NCBI GenBank assembly: GCA_030248215.1
Contig: JASANG010003379.1
Location: 1 to 64,000, forward strand
DNA from: Enoplolaimus lenunculus
Taxonomy: Eukaryota; Nematoda; Enoplea; Enoplida; Thoracostomopsidae
Length of the DNA stretch: 64,000 bases
Reading direction: 5' to 3'
Below the pieces are notes generated by a model. The model made no database searches, was not told the origin of the DNA, and saw nothing but the letters and a program-made list of their open reading frames with translations. Of this stretch, positions 35,751 to 47,006 are shown in pieces. Both the position numbers and the translations under genes were made by a program. Numbering within the stretch: position 1 is the stretch's first letter; each line of letters opens with the position of its first letter.

Positions 35751-36475
35751 GGACTCTTTGAGTCGATTAAGGGTGTCTAGAGTGTGTGTTCCTTGAGTTA
35801 GGCTGAAGTCGTAGTGTAAGCATTTCGGGAATAGCACAGAAATTTTTCTTAAGGCTGCCTCGACACTTTACCAGGAATTATGAGTGTACGGAGTTGTAAC
35901 GTTTAAATGTGTACGCCTTGTATCCGTTTGCCTTATCGTTCGTGCTTTCGTGTTCATATTGTCGTTTTGTTGGCCAGGTTGGGTAGGAAACCCTAGCGGA
36001 TTTCGAACTTGTGACACTTTAGTATAGCCTACGTACATTAGTTGGTTTAGCAAAAGAAATTTTAGGGTTATACGCACGCGCTAACCGCTAGAGTAGTAGT
36101 AAGGGACTTCAGTTCACTGAATAATTTAACCGCTTATGACATGGATTTCGCTCTCTAGTTTTACTGGGTTTTAGCACATCTCGTTTGGTTTTTGTGTTTT
36201 CTATTTTTGTTGTGCCTTTAATTTTTATACTCTGTTTTGTATTGTAACCTGGTGCTCTAATTATTGACTGTGAGATAAGCCCTGTACGCGGAAATGGACA
36301 ACCTAAGCGAGAAGTCATGCGCGCGTACCGGTACTTTGAGGGAGTTGTCCAACCCAGTCAGCCCTGCCTACAACATCCGAGATTGCTATCTGCCCCTTGG
36401 CCACACCGCTTAGACTTAATTCTATCAGTCCACCCCTTGGCTGAGAATGTTAAGATTGCGTGTAAACCCGTACAG

Positions 36476-36664
36476 CCAATCAGAGGCCTCCTAACCAAGT
36501 TGTTTACGTTTTCTCATTGGCTCCCGCAACCTGAGTTTTGTCAGCCAATCACGTGGCTTCGCTGCGTCTGCCTTGTGCGAAATATCATTGGCTCTTTGCA
36601 GCCGTACTAATTTTAACCAATCGCATAGCTCAAACCGCGTCTGTTCTGCTCAGAATTTCATTGG
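36476..36664 (+). promoter_or_regulatory. Six CCAAT boxes in alternating orientation (5' LTR)
   Basis: CCAAT or ATTGG cores lie at 36476 (+), 36516 (-), 36545 (+), 36587 (-), 36617 (+) and 36660 (-). Core spacings alternate between about 40-43 and 29-30 bp, so the array is three pairs at about 70-bp intervals. Most fit the NF-Y consensus (AGCCAATCA or its inverse). The 3' LTR keeps all six (first 55781, last 55965). The array ends 22 bp before the TATA box. Confidence 0.8.
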
Positions 36665-36685
36665 CTGCGTGCTGAGAGAAAAGGG

Positions 36686-36723
36686 TATATAAACGCAGTG
36701 CACGGCTGCAGGTTTCAGTTTCA
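36686..36723 (+). promoter_or_regulatory. LTR core promoter: TATA box and initiator (5' LTR)
   Basis: TATATAAA starts at 36686 and an arthropod/nematode-style initiator TTCAGTTT places +1 at A36717, exactly 31 bp from the first T of the TATA box. The 3' LTR repeats this at 55991 and 56022, again 31 bp. Confidence 0.8.
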
Positions 36724-36850
36724 GTTTCGATTTTCTTCGGTTTTCAGTCGCGAAGCGCGAGCCGCGACACAGCAAACCGAGTTTTCGGTGCACTGTATGG
36801 CGACACGGTGCACTCGAAATTCTCGGGGAGCTGACTAAGTCAGGGGGGTA

Positions 36851-36880
36851 CTGCGCGTTGCGCGCAGGGGGTAAGTAAGT
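36851..36880 (+). promoter_or_regulatory. Strong splice donor with adjacent hairpin in the leader
   Basis: GGGG|GTAAGTAAGT puts the donor GT at 36871, 154 nt after the predicted transcription start. Directly before it, CTGCGCG-TTG-CGCGCAG (36851-36867) is a 7-bp GC hairpin. A 13-codon upstream ORF (MATRCTRNSRGAD) ends before the donor. Such a donor would let the LTR promoter drive spliced messages for downstream genes; an acceptor-like TTGCAG at about 49502 is one candidate. Confidence 0.5.
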
Positions 36881-37888
36881 ACGTAAGAGGGGGCCACACT
36901 AGGATTTTCTTGGTATCACAAAGGGGGTGTGAGTTGGAATTTTACCTTAAACTTAGCCTGGCGTTGGCGACAACGCAGGTACAAACTTTCCTGCCAATCT
37001 CGTGAGGGGTACGTATCATGTGAGACACATTAGGCGTGTGATTAGAGTAAAAATTTGAGGCCTGAATTTTAGTGAATAGTCACTGGCCAGGACAAAAATC
37101 TATTTAGTAATACTCAGAGTATTGAGTGTCAACGGCAGCAGGGAGGCCAAGTCAGCCCGATGCTAAGCATTAGGGAATTGTCAAACAAAAGAGCTAAGGC
37201 CCTGCCTGTCGAGTACAAAACTTTCGTATGCACCGTGAATTCAGACGATTCTAGTCAGGCCCTAGAAACTCAGCTGTAAGGCATACCACCGCCGTTGACT
37301 ATCAAACTGTTGAATATGCAGCCGTGAGAGACCTAGGCTCAGGAGTGAACAGGATACATAATTGTAAGAAACAGGCGCGGTTTGTCACCCCTATTTGCGA
37401 ATTCGCCCTCAACTTTGTGGCTGACTAAAGGAATACCTTAGCTCACTTGACCACCTACAACTCATGTGGTGCGCACGCGTGTCTTCTCGGATATGTCTCT
37501 AGAAACCATGGGTATGCTCATTCAACAGTGTGCCCTCCCCGCAGCAGCTCCGCCGCGCAGGATTATGCATAGCCCTGCCTTTGCCATTTTAACAGATAAT
37601 GCCCTATGTAGCTCGGCACCGGAAATCCATGACAAGAGCATACCCAGGGGTAACAATACGTAACTCTTTCACAGCAACCAGTCCACGTTAGGTCATGGTG
37701 AGATTATCCCAGCGTGCAGGGATCTAGAGGTGTTACGAGATCTAACTGCAAATTCACTTTCAGTCAGTAATTTCCGATAACTTTCAGCTAATTTTATCGT
37801 AACCATCGTCCTGTGCGCAAAATAACTATAGGCTGTCAAGCAGGAAACTGATTAGTCCCAGTTTCGTTGCATAGAGGTAATCACATGG

Positions 37889-37945
37889 AATAAAATGCGC
37901 AGATTCAATAAACCAAAACTTTAGGTTGTGTTCCTTGTTGAACCC
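37889..37945 (+). terminator. Polyadenylation signals in the LTR (5' copy)
   Basis: AATAAA at 37889 and 37907 is followed by a GT-rich element (TTAGGTTGTGTTCCTTGTTG, from about 37922). In the 3' LTR the same signals are at 57196 and 57214 and would end the genomic transcript near 57235. Confidence 0.65.
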
Positions 37946-38465
37946 TGAGCAGTCACGAAAATTCCTGGCCTAGGGCCATGGCTGAAATTTCAAGAGATAA
38001 AACAGTACTGGTGCGAACCAGACTATCCATTTTGGAGCAAAAAACCCAGAGGCGCGGATCGATTCGCCCGCTATTACCATAGACTAATAACCTAGGCATC
38101 CAAATTCTACAAAATTGCAATAGGTGTTTCGGTGAAATCCACGAACTTTGTCAGGTGACCAAGTGCTCACCAGGATTTAGGCGCGGAAATCATTAGTCCC
38201 AATCATGAAAATCAGCGGCAACCACACCATTCTAAATTATAACCATGTGCTGGGGATGCGACTTAACCATGCACGCGAGTGTTCATGAGAGCTTAGGCGT
38301 ACGACGACGTTGGAATTTTGTGACTCTCAAAACCCGACGTCACGCCTGGGGGACCGTCATCCGCTAGACACGTTGGCCTACTATGCAGACCCACGGCCAT
38401 GAACACCCGTGAGGGATACCACTCGGATTCGTCCGCAGAGGTACCCGTTGGTCGCAGCCGTAACA

Positions 38466-38490
38466 CTTGGGGGCCACGCCGTGAGCTCGA
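38466..38490 (+). other. Candidate primer-binding site
   Basis: TGGGGGCCACGCC begins two bases after the LTR end, where a tRNA primer usually pairs through TGG. The wider inverse complement contains a T-arm-like TCGAGC, but the length to CCA is one base off for a tRNA, so the primer cannot be named. Confidence 0.25.
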
Positions 38491-38655
38491 TTCTCCATAC
38501 AAATTTATTACAGTGGTCTCTTGTGGGTGACTGTTAAATTACACGCCACTGTCATTTAAATTACCACATCCCCCAGAATTAATTGTGTGATTGCCGCTAT
38601 TCCTTTAGAGTTATGATTTATCTAACTGTAATCCAACTGTGTTTTTGAATTTTAG

Positions 38656-38886
38656 GGACCTCTCGAATACATTTAGGCAAAACTTCGAGAGGTCTAATTT
38701 TCGCTCACCCACTTTATGTACTAATTGTTTAAAGAAGTATATTTTAAAATCTAAGGACTAGCTGCTTCAGGTTTAGGCAAAATTCGAGCAGCTACGGCTT
38801 TCGCCCACCAAACTTCAGGTTATGTAGTATGATTGTTTCGATCACGCACCACAGGCTGCTTCCCTTTAGGCAAATTTTATGCAGCC
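38656..38886 (+). ncRNA. Three stem-loops with invariant loop TTTAGGCAAA
   Basis: Stem 1 (38657-38667 with 38684-38694, 11 bp, GACCTCTCGAA), stem 2 (38759-38766 with 38787-38794, 8 bp, TAGCTGCT) and stem 3 (38854-38859 with 38881-38886, 6 bp, GGCTGC) have unrelated or altered arms, yet each loop presents TTTAGGCAAA (ATTTAGGCAAAA in the first). The first two are also followed by TTTCGC(C/T)CACC. The position just inside the 5' LTR is where retroelements keep dimerisation and packaging signals; the function is inference. Confidence 0.7.
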
Positions 38887-38935
38887 CATGACGAATTTAA
38901 ATTTAAACTTACTTGTGTATGTTTAATCGCGCGGT

Positions 38936-38978
38936 GCAGGGTTGTTCATCATAACCAAATAAAATCGAACAACCCTGC
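38936..38978 (+). ncRNA. Fourth stem-loop of the 5' leader cluster
   Basis: A perfect 12-bp stem, GCAGGGTTGTTC with GAACAACCCTGC, closes a 19-nt A-rich loop (38948-38966) that lacks the TTTAGGCAAA motif. Confidence 0.65.
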
Positions 38979-39039
38979 TCGCGGTTACGTATCTGTTCCT
39001 TGACTTTGTTAGCATGTGATATGTACATATTGTGGTTCT

Positions 39040-39175
39040 GTTGGGAGCTTGTTGAGCGTCCGTTCTAAAAACGTTGTTTCATTCTGCGCACTTAAAAACC
39101 CTGCTCCATAATTCTTCAGCTGGACACCATTTACTCGAATTGAGTACATGGTTCATAGCTCAACCAACTCCCAAC
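39040..39175 (+). ncRNA. Long-range stem enclosing a 100-nt domain
   Basis: GTTGGGAG and GTTGAGC (39040-39057) pair with GCTCAAC and CTCCCAAC (39158-39175), separated by a symmetric 3x3 internal loop. Inside, TACTC/GAGTA forms a small hairpin. Confidence 0.55.
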
Positions 39176-39561
39176 ACTTAATAATCTAATTACGTATGGC
39201 GCTCGTCCCATCTAAGACCGGCTCATATTCGCTAGCGCCGGGAAACTTTCTTGAGAAAACACTTACTCACATTATCTAGGAACCCAACCTTCGACGGAAG
39301 GGGCGCACAAGAACACTCACATAACCCGGGGGACAGTTGCGTCGACTGCGGTTCCTCGGCTATCACACAAACAACGTTGAGATTGAGACTACATATTAAA
39401 CAGCGTGCACCTTTCGATTGGGTGTATCGACAACATGCTAAAACCACACCTTAGACCCAGCGATAAAAGTAACAACTCCGGCAGACTGACTCTCATGCAA
39501 TTTTCAACCGAAATCTCAACGCAGAAACTTCCATGTGTCAGAATTTTTCCCCGTACAGCAC

Positions 39562-39855
39562 ATGGTGCTGCCTTGCCCTAACGGATATACGGGAGACGTG
39601 TGTATGAAATTAACGAGTTTGGAAATCCTTTTGAGAGTGGATATTCTGAACGGTGAAAACGAACCCTTTCTCATCGGTAAGGGTTACTCACGTCTTCCGG
39701 ATCTCCTGTGTTGTGTTGAATACTCCGAATTAACTCTCCGTTCTCAATTATTAGATGAAAGTGTAGGACTCAACGCTCCCACAACGGATTTTAGTCATCT
39801 CATATTTTCCTTACAAGGATTTTTCAAGTCTATTATCGCCCAAAGCATGGAGTAG
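39562..39855 (+). CDS. Hypothetical 97-residue protein at the gag position
   Basis: This is the longest ATG-initiated frame in the 5' half of the interior (context CACATGG). The product has mixed composition, four Cys, and alternating Leu/Glu segments that could be helical. No zinc knuckle or capsid motif is visible. It is listed because of its position, about 1.1 kb inside the LTR; chance occurrence is quite possible. Confidence 0.25.
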   Translation: MVLPCPNGYTGDVCMKLTSLEILLRVDILNGENEPFLIGKGYSRLPDLLCCVEYSELTLRSQLLDESVGLNAPTTDFSHLIFSLQGFFKSIIAQSME

Positions 39856-40236
39856 GCCTGTCAAACCTCAGCTGTTTGACTGACCAATTACAGACAGGGT
39901 AACTCGGAGCACCTGACACAGCCTGATGAACGGATGCGGCGCCCATCCTAATATGTGAATGAATTGCTTACCCCATTTTGTAAAGCATAACCTGGCTTGT
40001 CCAAGGGGACTGTGGATATCACGGCTCAGAATAATTTTCTTGGCAGTTATGTTTCATACCCCACCTAAATATTACGTACGTAACAAGGTATCTACAACTG
40101 TGGTTTGAGCTGCCTATCGGACATCGGCGTGCAATTACAATGAAACCGATGCCGATACTCACGCAAATCACCCCCAAGCCCATGAAAACCAAACGAATGT
40201 TACCTCCTTCGAATAAAGCACCTTGTAGCTTATAAT

Positions 40237-41197
40237 GCGGGGTTCACGTTACTACTTGTGCGTTTGGTACCTATTTTTTCACCTTACCCATACTTGGTGA
40301 CAAGTATTTTCACGATACCCATATGGGTAAGTATTAGTACTACATAGCTAGTGGTACTTTCGGTCGAGATACCCATATGGATAGCTCTAAAATTTTGATT
40401 ACACCCCGTATGGATTGCGGTTTTGTCCGCAAGATACCATATGGGTTTTATTTTAATAGTGGCTACAGAAATTTTTTAAAATGTTTGTTTTGTCGTGTTA
40501 TTTTGCTTGTTTGGATAGCTAGTATTTGTTCTTTTAAACTTTGTGTAGGGTGGGTCCACAGTTCTGGTAGATGTTTTATTTCCATAAATAAATATCGGAT
40601 TAATCACTCGAGTAGGTCCCAATGGTTCCTGGTGTTGTTTTAAGTTAGGACTGCTTATAGATAACGAGTTGTACATAATTTGTTTGTTGAAAATCTGGGC
40701 ACACAATCATGTGAGACTTGCTTGTCCGTTATGAGCGAAATTTTGTGAAACGGCATGCAAACAGAAAATATCCCATAAATTTGTTTATATGGAATGTTTA
40801 AAGTATAGGCAGCTTTTACCTGCACAATATGCCTGCGAAATCCCCTAAAACAGGCGTATTTTACCAGGACCTTAACATAATACAAAAGCAGTATTAATCC
40901 TTCTTATAATTTGCTTGTAACAGCAAGGAGAACACTAGATTTGTCTTTTACGTTTTTATCGTTTAATATTTTTACAAAAAATAACTAATAATTTGCTATC
41001 CATATGTGTTGGTGCAAAAGACATAAGAAAACCATATGGGTAGCAAAACAACGGTTAGCAATCCATAGCTACAGCTGATACTTACCCATATGGATAAGTA
41101 GAAGCTAGCTAGCTATACGCATGGATTGTATTTATCACCTGCTATGGGTTGGTGAAAAAACAGGTACCAAACGCACAAATGGTTACGTGAATCCCGC
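40237..41197. mobile_element. 961-bp inverted-repeat element nested in the interior
   Basis: The left end GCGGGGTTCACGT and its following 200 bp match the inverse of the right end (ACGTGAATCCCGC). Shared inner words include TTGTGCGTTTGGTACCT and TTTTTTCACC. Both arms carry several copies of the palindrome ACCCATATGGGT or one-base variants (40317, 40367 and 40436 regions; 41030, 41085 and 41000 regions). Flanks ATAAT and ATAAC could be a diverged target duplication. The middle 500 bp is noncoding. It is a foldback or MITE-like passenger, or a structural domain of the element RNA. Confidence 0.55.
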
Positions 41198-44100
41198 ATA
41201 ACGTACCAGGAAATTCAATGTCCACACGGACTGTTCAACCGAAGGGACAGGGCAACTGTGTGGCATGTGCGTAGTCTAGTATAGGGGGCATGCGAGTGCT
41301 GCACTACTTGGAATGCTGGTTCCCTGCGGAATGAATTTTAACTCGCCATTTTCAACGCCACCTCGGGATCAGGCGGGGTCTGACCAATCCCAACGGGTTT
41401 TCGAGGGAACGTACCTCTCTAAGGCTGGTCAACCTAATGGGAGGGAAATTCTGGCTGTGTAAGGGAGCGAACCCTGAGCTGCAATGCACCATTATCCTAC
41501 GAGCGGCGCGCCCATGCCGGACAGTTGAGCTTCCTGTAAGAGGTCCCTGCGACAAAGTGAGCTGGGCGCTCAATGCGCTGGGTCCAGCCAGTCGACACAG
41601 GGCTTGAATGGCTCGTGTGGACAACTATAATTCTCACGTATGGAGTGTCTTACGGACAATGCCCCATCCTGCTACAACGCTAACCCGATAAACCCAAGAG
41701 ATGTCAGCGCTAGTGAAACGCATGAACGGTCAACCGATTGACCGTCCATTGAGAAAAGTGAAACTTATGTTTATAACCAGTCCCGACTATGAACCTCCTA
41801 TTAACACCCCACTAGTCGGTGCCTTAATTTATTCTAGCCATTGACGCCCCCCCCCCCCGACTAAACGAAATTGCCACTCATGAATGCGGTTTATGCAAGA
41901 ACACTCTGTGATACTTGAGCACGCGATCCTGGAACCGATTGCGCAAGTGCGAACAAACTGAACTCACGTGGGGACTCGGAACCTTCCCGAAGTATTTGTG
42001 CTTTGGGGGTGGGGTGCGCAACCCGCTGACCGGGGACTATGTTTTGAGGGAGGGACCGTGTCGAAGCGTCAGAAAATTACCAGAGGGCGTCGAGTTTCGA
42101 AGAACCAACTTACCACCGGTTGGAAACTTAATTTTAATACTGGGGACGATGTGGCCGGCCCCTGAACGACTAACACTCGACCCTCTCTCCCCAAATAACC
42201 CCAATTAACTGGGTGAAAGGATGTGACCACGGGAAAGGAGAAGCCACGGGTCACCACACAGTTAATTCGGCCCCCATCAGAAATTCTCGCCAGTCCCGTT
42301 TCGAGAAGTTAGGGGAATCCATCGTGCGGGAGGCAGGATTCTGAGGCCACACCAACCCATAAATTCCTGTGCGTAGTTTTTCAGTAATGGTGTGGTTTAG
42401 GATAAAATTTTCTCGTTTGGAAGGATTGACTGCTTGAATGAATGTAATTATTTGCTTATTAGTATTTTGACGGCACAACCGAGGAGGGGCAGGACGACCA
42501 AAATTATCTTTTGATATTATCTTTCCGTAAATTGGATGGGGATACTGCTACTGTGGGAACTATAGTTCTAGGGTGGGTACTGGAATTACCCACCTGTAGG
42601 CAGTTCCAATCCTACTGGGAAACCCTGGGCTCGAGCTAAGGGTAGTTACCCACATGATAAGCCGCACAAATTATTTTCAAGGCAAAATAGTCCTGTCAAC
42701 CCGAAAGTGACCGTAGAAAAAATTTTCCTGAAGGCCAAGCTCAACGCGTTCGGTGGTTGTGCGCTCTGAGGGTTTCGGTTCCCAATCTGAAATTCCTGGC
42801 AGCCACTCGGACCGCTTGACACCGGTAGAGCCGTAATGTTTGTTTTGTTATTGTGATGTTTGAATCAGCTGTACCGGGGAAAGCCGGACGTAGGAAACGT
42901 GCCGAGTTAGTACGGGTCAGCCCAGTTGGTCCATTGGGTCACGAGATAACGCACCCTCAGTCGGTAGGGGTGGGCAGCTCCGTGTTCCCATGGGGAACTG
43001 TAATTTTTATGATGAATGAATTAACATAAAATGTTTCTTGAATTCCCCAGGGGTGTTGAACCCAAATCACAGGCCCCAACCAAAAGAGTTGAGGGTAGGT
43101 GTCCGACTAAAGACCAAAATTATCTAGGATCATAAAACGTCGGCACAGAAGCAACGCATAGTTCTATACAGAACTATCCTAGTGAGTTAACTAAAAGTCT
43201 TTTACCTATCCTTACGATTCGGATGGTCCTCGAGGACCTGAATCTAGCCGCTTGACCCAAACCTCACACCAGGCTCAAATCGAAACAGTGTCACCCGGCG
43301 ACCAATACTACCGGAAATAGTTTTGAATTGACGTATGCTTCTAATGAATTAGGCTCATGGAATGAATTTTCTGGACATCTAATTGGACTTGATTATCTTG
43401 GGAATCGCTTAGACCATTTGTGCTACTGGATATCTGGACTCGGAACTCTTGTAGGATATGAATTTGAATATGAGCTCTATTTGCAACGTATGATTTATCG
43501 GCTTGTTGGAACTTATGAGCCGTAGAAACCTATTCCTGTATCTGTGATCTACCCAGTATAGAGTGCGGAGAGGCATGGCTTACCTCAACGCTAACTCCTG
43601 GTTGCGCTCCCGTCCTAACTGCGCGACCCGCCTGAATACAAAAACCTAATTCGTGCAGCCTCGTGGATTTGACGGGGACATTATCCCACGTCCCGCCAGG
43701 CCCCACTCCCTATCCCACCGGATATACTACTCTACCGGCCTGGCTAGTGCACTAGGTCCATTGTATACTCGGAACCTTATCGCCCTATGACCCCAAGAGC
43801 ACGGCCTTGTGCCAATCCCTTGATCCTTGACGCTATATGCCCCTCTGATCGCAATTGGCCCCTTTTTGAACTTAAAATTTTTTCTTTTCTCTAGCATTTC
43901 TTTCGGTACCATGGTCCGTTGTAATAACGAACCTGGTACGTATAACACTTGTGTGCCAGATAATCTGGCTCCCTTCTTTATAGGTTTGTCACCTTATTCC
44001 CTTATCGTGACGCAACTTTGGCGAGATTCTAGTTGGATTTCTTTTTGACAAGCGGCCACGGATTCGGCCCTTTTATCCCTGGCGGAAGGCTATAAGCCTA

Positions 44101-45825
44101 ATACCCACCCGACTAGCCCCACGTACCCTAATCGGTCCCGGACCGATACAATCCCGCGAATAGCCCACCCAAGCATTTGAATTGGATAGGCCCCGTCTGT
44201 TATAGACCTAACGACCCGTCTCCCGCCGTGCGGCACACCCCCCAAGGTTATAGTCCCCAATACCGATGCGTGCTCATGCGGACGTACTGAACACTTGATG
44301 GGTATAGCACAACTCGTGAGCACCATAGGGGTCCGTGATTATCGATTATCGCTGACGCGGAATCTGGTCAAATTCGGCCCCGGTCTTGGTAAGAAACGGT
44401 AACCTAACAGTTTATTTCACATCCTGGGTACCCTATGCACGTAAGGAAGGGCAGTGGTGTAGATACCGGGGGCTCTTAGGGCTTCGTGTCTACAGTGACA
44501 ACGCCTGATTTAGACAAACCCGGCTTTTTCGCCCGACCAAAAATATTTTACGCCTATGCGCATGTACACGTACTCTGGTTTTACCAAGAGTTTATGTTAG
44601 GTCTTCCTTTAAGTGTAGCGCTGGTGTGGCAGATAATTTACCCTGACCTGAAGAGCCGGCACCTCTATGATTAGCCGGCAAGACCACCAGAAAGTGATCG
44701 TCAAATAAAGAGGTGAGTCCAATACCGTGCGACAAGATCTGGATACCCGTACAGTTGAATTGACCTTTTTGCAAGGCGGTCCCTGCGACCGCTCCAGTCT
44801 GTGGCCTCAGGCCCACCCAGTACAGGACAACCCAGTTTAACCTGATGCTAGTGTTGTCTTAAACCGTCAGGAGGAGGACAGTCTCCAGAATTAAAGACCC
44901 CGCCAAAAACTTACCCTGTTGCAAACACCTATTTGTCAGGCCGACTAGCACTTAGGCGGGACCCCAGACGACGCCTGAATGACCCCGGCTCTACATAGGA
45001 ACCCACTCACCACCTATAAATTGGGAAATATGCTGGAAAATGGCTCCCCGAGTCGACGCTCAACCTACCATGGCGTGTCGACTCAAGCGTGTAGTATAAC
45101 GGACTTAGCCGGAACATCATGATATACCCCGTTGGGCTCAGCTTCCGATCTTTATGGAGAACGGCACCTCGCTAGCACACCTTGCAAGCACCTCGGATAT
45201 AGTGATAAAAAGATTATACCCTTACACCGACACCCTGGCCATCAGGAACCCATGCCTAGGGGACGACATCGGTTTCCGTGGCAATAACTTCCGTTATACT
45301 TGGGAACCTTAAAACTTCAGGAATGCTACAATCTCACCATACAGCCTCCTAGAGGTTCATTCTAGGTACAACGCTTGTGAGGCAATCAGTTCGGACCTTA
45401 TTTAAATTGCCAACTAAACTGTATCCTGTCAGCACCAGCAGCAATCCTGTCTAGCATGACCTGTAAGCCATGGGCTATCTTTTTGCCGAACGGTTTTCAA
45501 AAAACCGTCCTAAATCGGACAAAGCCATCCTTACTACGAGCCGACCCTAATTATGGACGCTAAAAGACACAGACTCGCACCAGAATAGCTTGTAACTCGA
45601 CGTACCAGCACCTAAGTCATGAGTTTGGGTTCCCCCGGTATCTTTTGTACCCGCCGCTCTGCTATCTCGACACCTGCTGTCCTTATCCCTTCCTAAACCA
45701 TTGCGCCCGGCTATACTGGCGCTCGTTCGCAAATTTGGGGTTCGAGGGAGTGTACAATAGTACACATGCCCATACCTGGAGCGACCATAAGTATGACGCT
45801 TGTGATCGAAATACTTTATGGATCA

Positions 45826-45847
45826 TGTAAAACTAATTAGTTTTACA
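45826..45847. repeat. 22-bp perfect palindrome
   Basis: TGTAAAACTAA is followed immediately by its reverse complement with no spacer. It could be a dimeric protein-binding site or a cruciform-forming sequence. Confidence 0.6.
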
Positions 45848-45973
45848 GTCCATTTGGTCCGGCTTCGGTAAATGTAAATACTAATTGTATAAAACCCGAC
45901 ACTGGGCTTTTGTCTTGCACTTTTGTGCTCAGGAGTCCCTTTTTAAGCTGGATGCTTAAACCTTTTTTGGAAA

Positions 45974-45990
45974 GCGGCTCATGCAGCCGC
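45974..45990 (+). ncRNA. Covarying hairpin, copy 1
   Basis: GCGGCT-CATGC-AGCCGC, followed by AGCAACC. It pairs as a family with 46990-47006, where one stem base pair is changed on both sides. Confidence 0.55.
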
Positions 45991-46989
45991 AGCAACCTAG
46001 GCCTAAGAAACCCCTTACCGGAACGAGGTGCATTTCGAACCGTATAGGAGCCCCAGGAGGGATGCAGCGTCCTTAGAACTTGCGCGACAGGATGCCTCTT
46101 AGCGATTACTCAGACCCCTCGCTAACGAAATGCACCTTGCCGTCCCAATCACGTGGGAATTATGTTAGAACCGTCACGCGCCACCGTACCCCCACGGAAT
46201 ATGGCCCTCTTGGCGGCCAACACGAACATCCGCATACCCGATTAAGAACCTGCGTAGACATATGCCCCCAGCCCCTAATTTGGAAAATCGGCCTGAGCAA
46301 ACGAAGCCCAAAAATGTAGAATCTCAACAAGGTTTAGAGAACATCATGCACTATCCTCTCGGTCCCACGTTGGCACGGGTGCCCCTCGGGACTGCTAAGG
46401 TTTCACTGATTAAGCGTGTACCCCGCTATTCGAGGAGCAATGAGTCCAAAAATACTCAAACCCCAAGTCTGCTCAAAGTCTAATGCGCAGTTATGGTTTA
46501 CTAACCTACATGGCCCACTGGAGACACCATGACCCCAGGACTTGCTTACGCCCGACGCTATAAACAGAAGAGGAGCAGAACATTAGATACCCACGACTCG
46601 CATGAAGCCTGAACCTTAATGCAGAGTCCCGACGCCGAACCCTGTCGAAAGGCCTAAGCTCAACTAGGCCGGGTACAAACCCGTGATGATTTTCCTATCT
46701 AACAGTATGTCTTGTGAGCAGAGTTCGCTCTATTAATTTTAATGAGTCCTTTCAACTGAACTTTAGTTGAGCATTACAGTTGATATGTGGCGGGCAAAGT
46801 CTCAAGTTACAGCGCTTGTTAGAAAGATAATTCAACTTCACATAAGAAGAGTGGCCGACGGATCCATCCGATCCAGCTCGCCGTGGTTGCATAAAACTAA
46901 TTACAAACAAATCAACTCGGGTCATTCCCATGCACCCCTCCCGGTGCAAAGGAGCCCTTCAGAGTTGGAAAAGTACTAGTTTTTGGGAG

Positions 46990-47006
46990 GCGACTCTTGC
47001 AGTCGC
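46990..47006 (+). ncRNA. Covarying hairpin, copy 2
   Basis: GCGACT-CTTGC-AGTCGC, followed by ACAACC. Relative to 45974-45990 the fourth pair is A-T instead of G-C, and the stem is preserved. Confidence 0.55.

Larger units (their letters stand above)
33164..38465 (+). repeat. 5' LTR
   Basis: 5302 bp, TGTCAGGG...GTAACA. Predicted layout: U3 33164-36716, R from 36717 to about 37925, U5 to 38465. Features: a 176-bp tandem repeat (34860-35750), CCAAT array and TATA (36476-36693), splice donor (36871), polyadenylation signals (37889 and 37907). Confidence 0.88.

Noticed and set aside
36317-36610. 97-codon ORF in the LTR
   Set aside because: It overlaps the CCAAT array, whose spacing explains the conservation; there is no protein signature.
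37466-37663. 65-codon ORF in R region of the LTR
   Set aside because: Non-ATG start and no recognisable composition; kept in both LTRs simply because they are duplicates.
43328-44674. Multi-exon gene in the giant element interior (open frames at 43328, 43827 and 44486)
   Set aside because: No ATG starts, no matching splice phases and no family resemblance.
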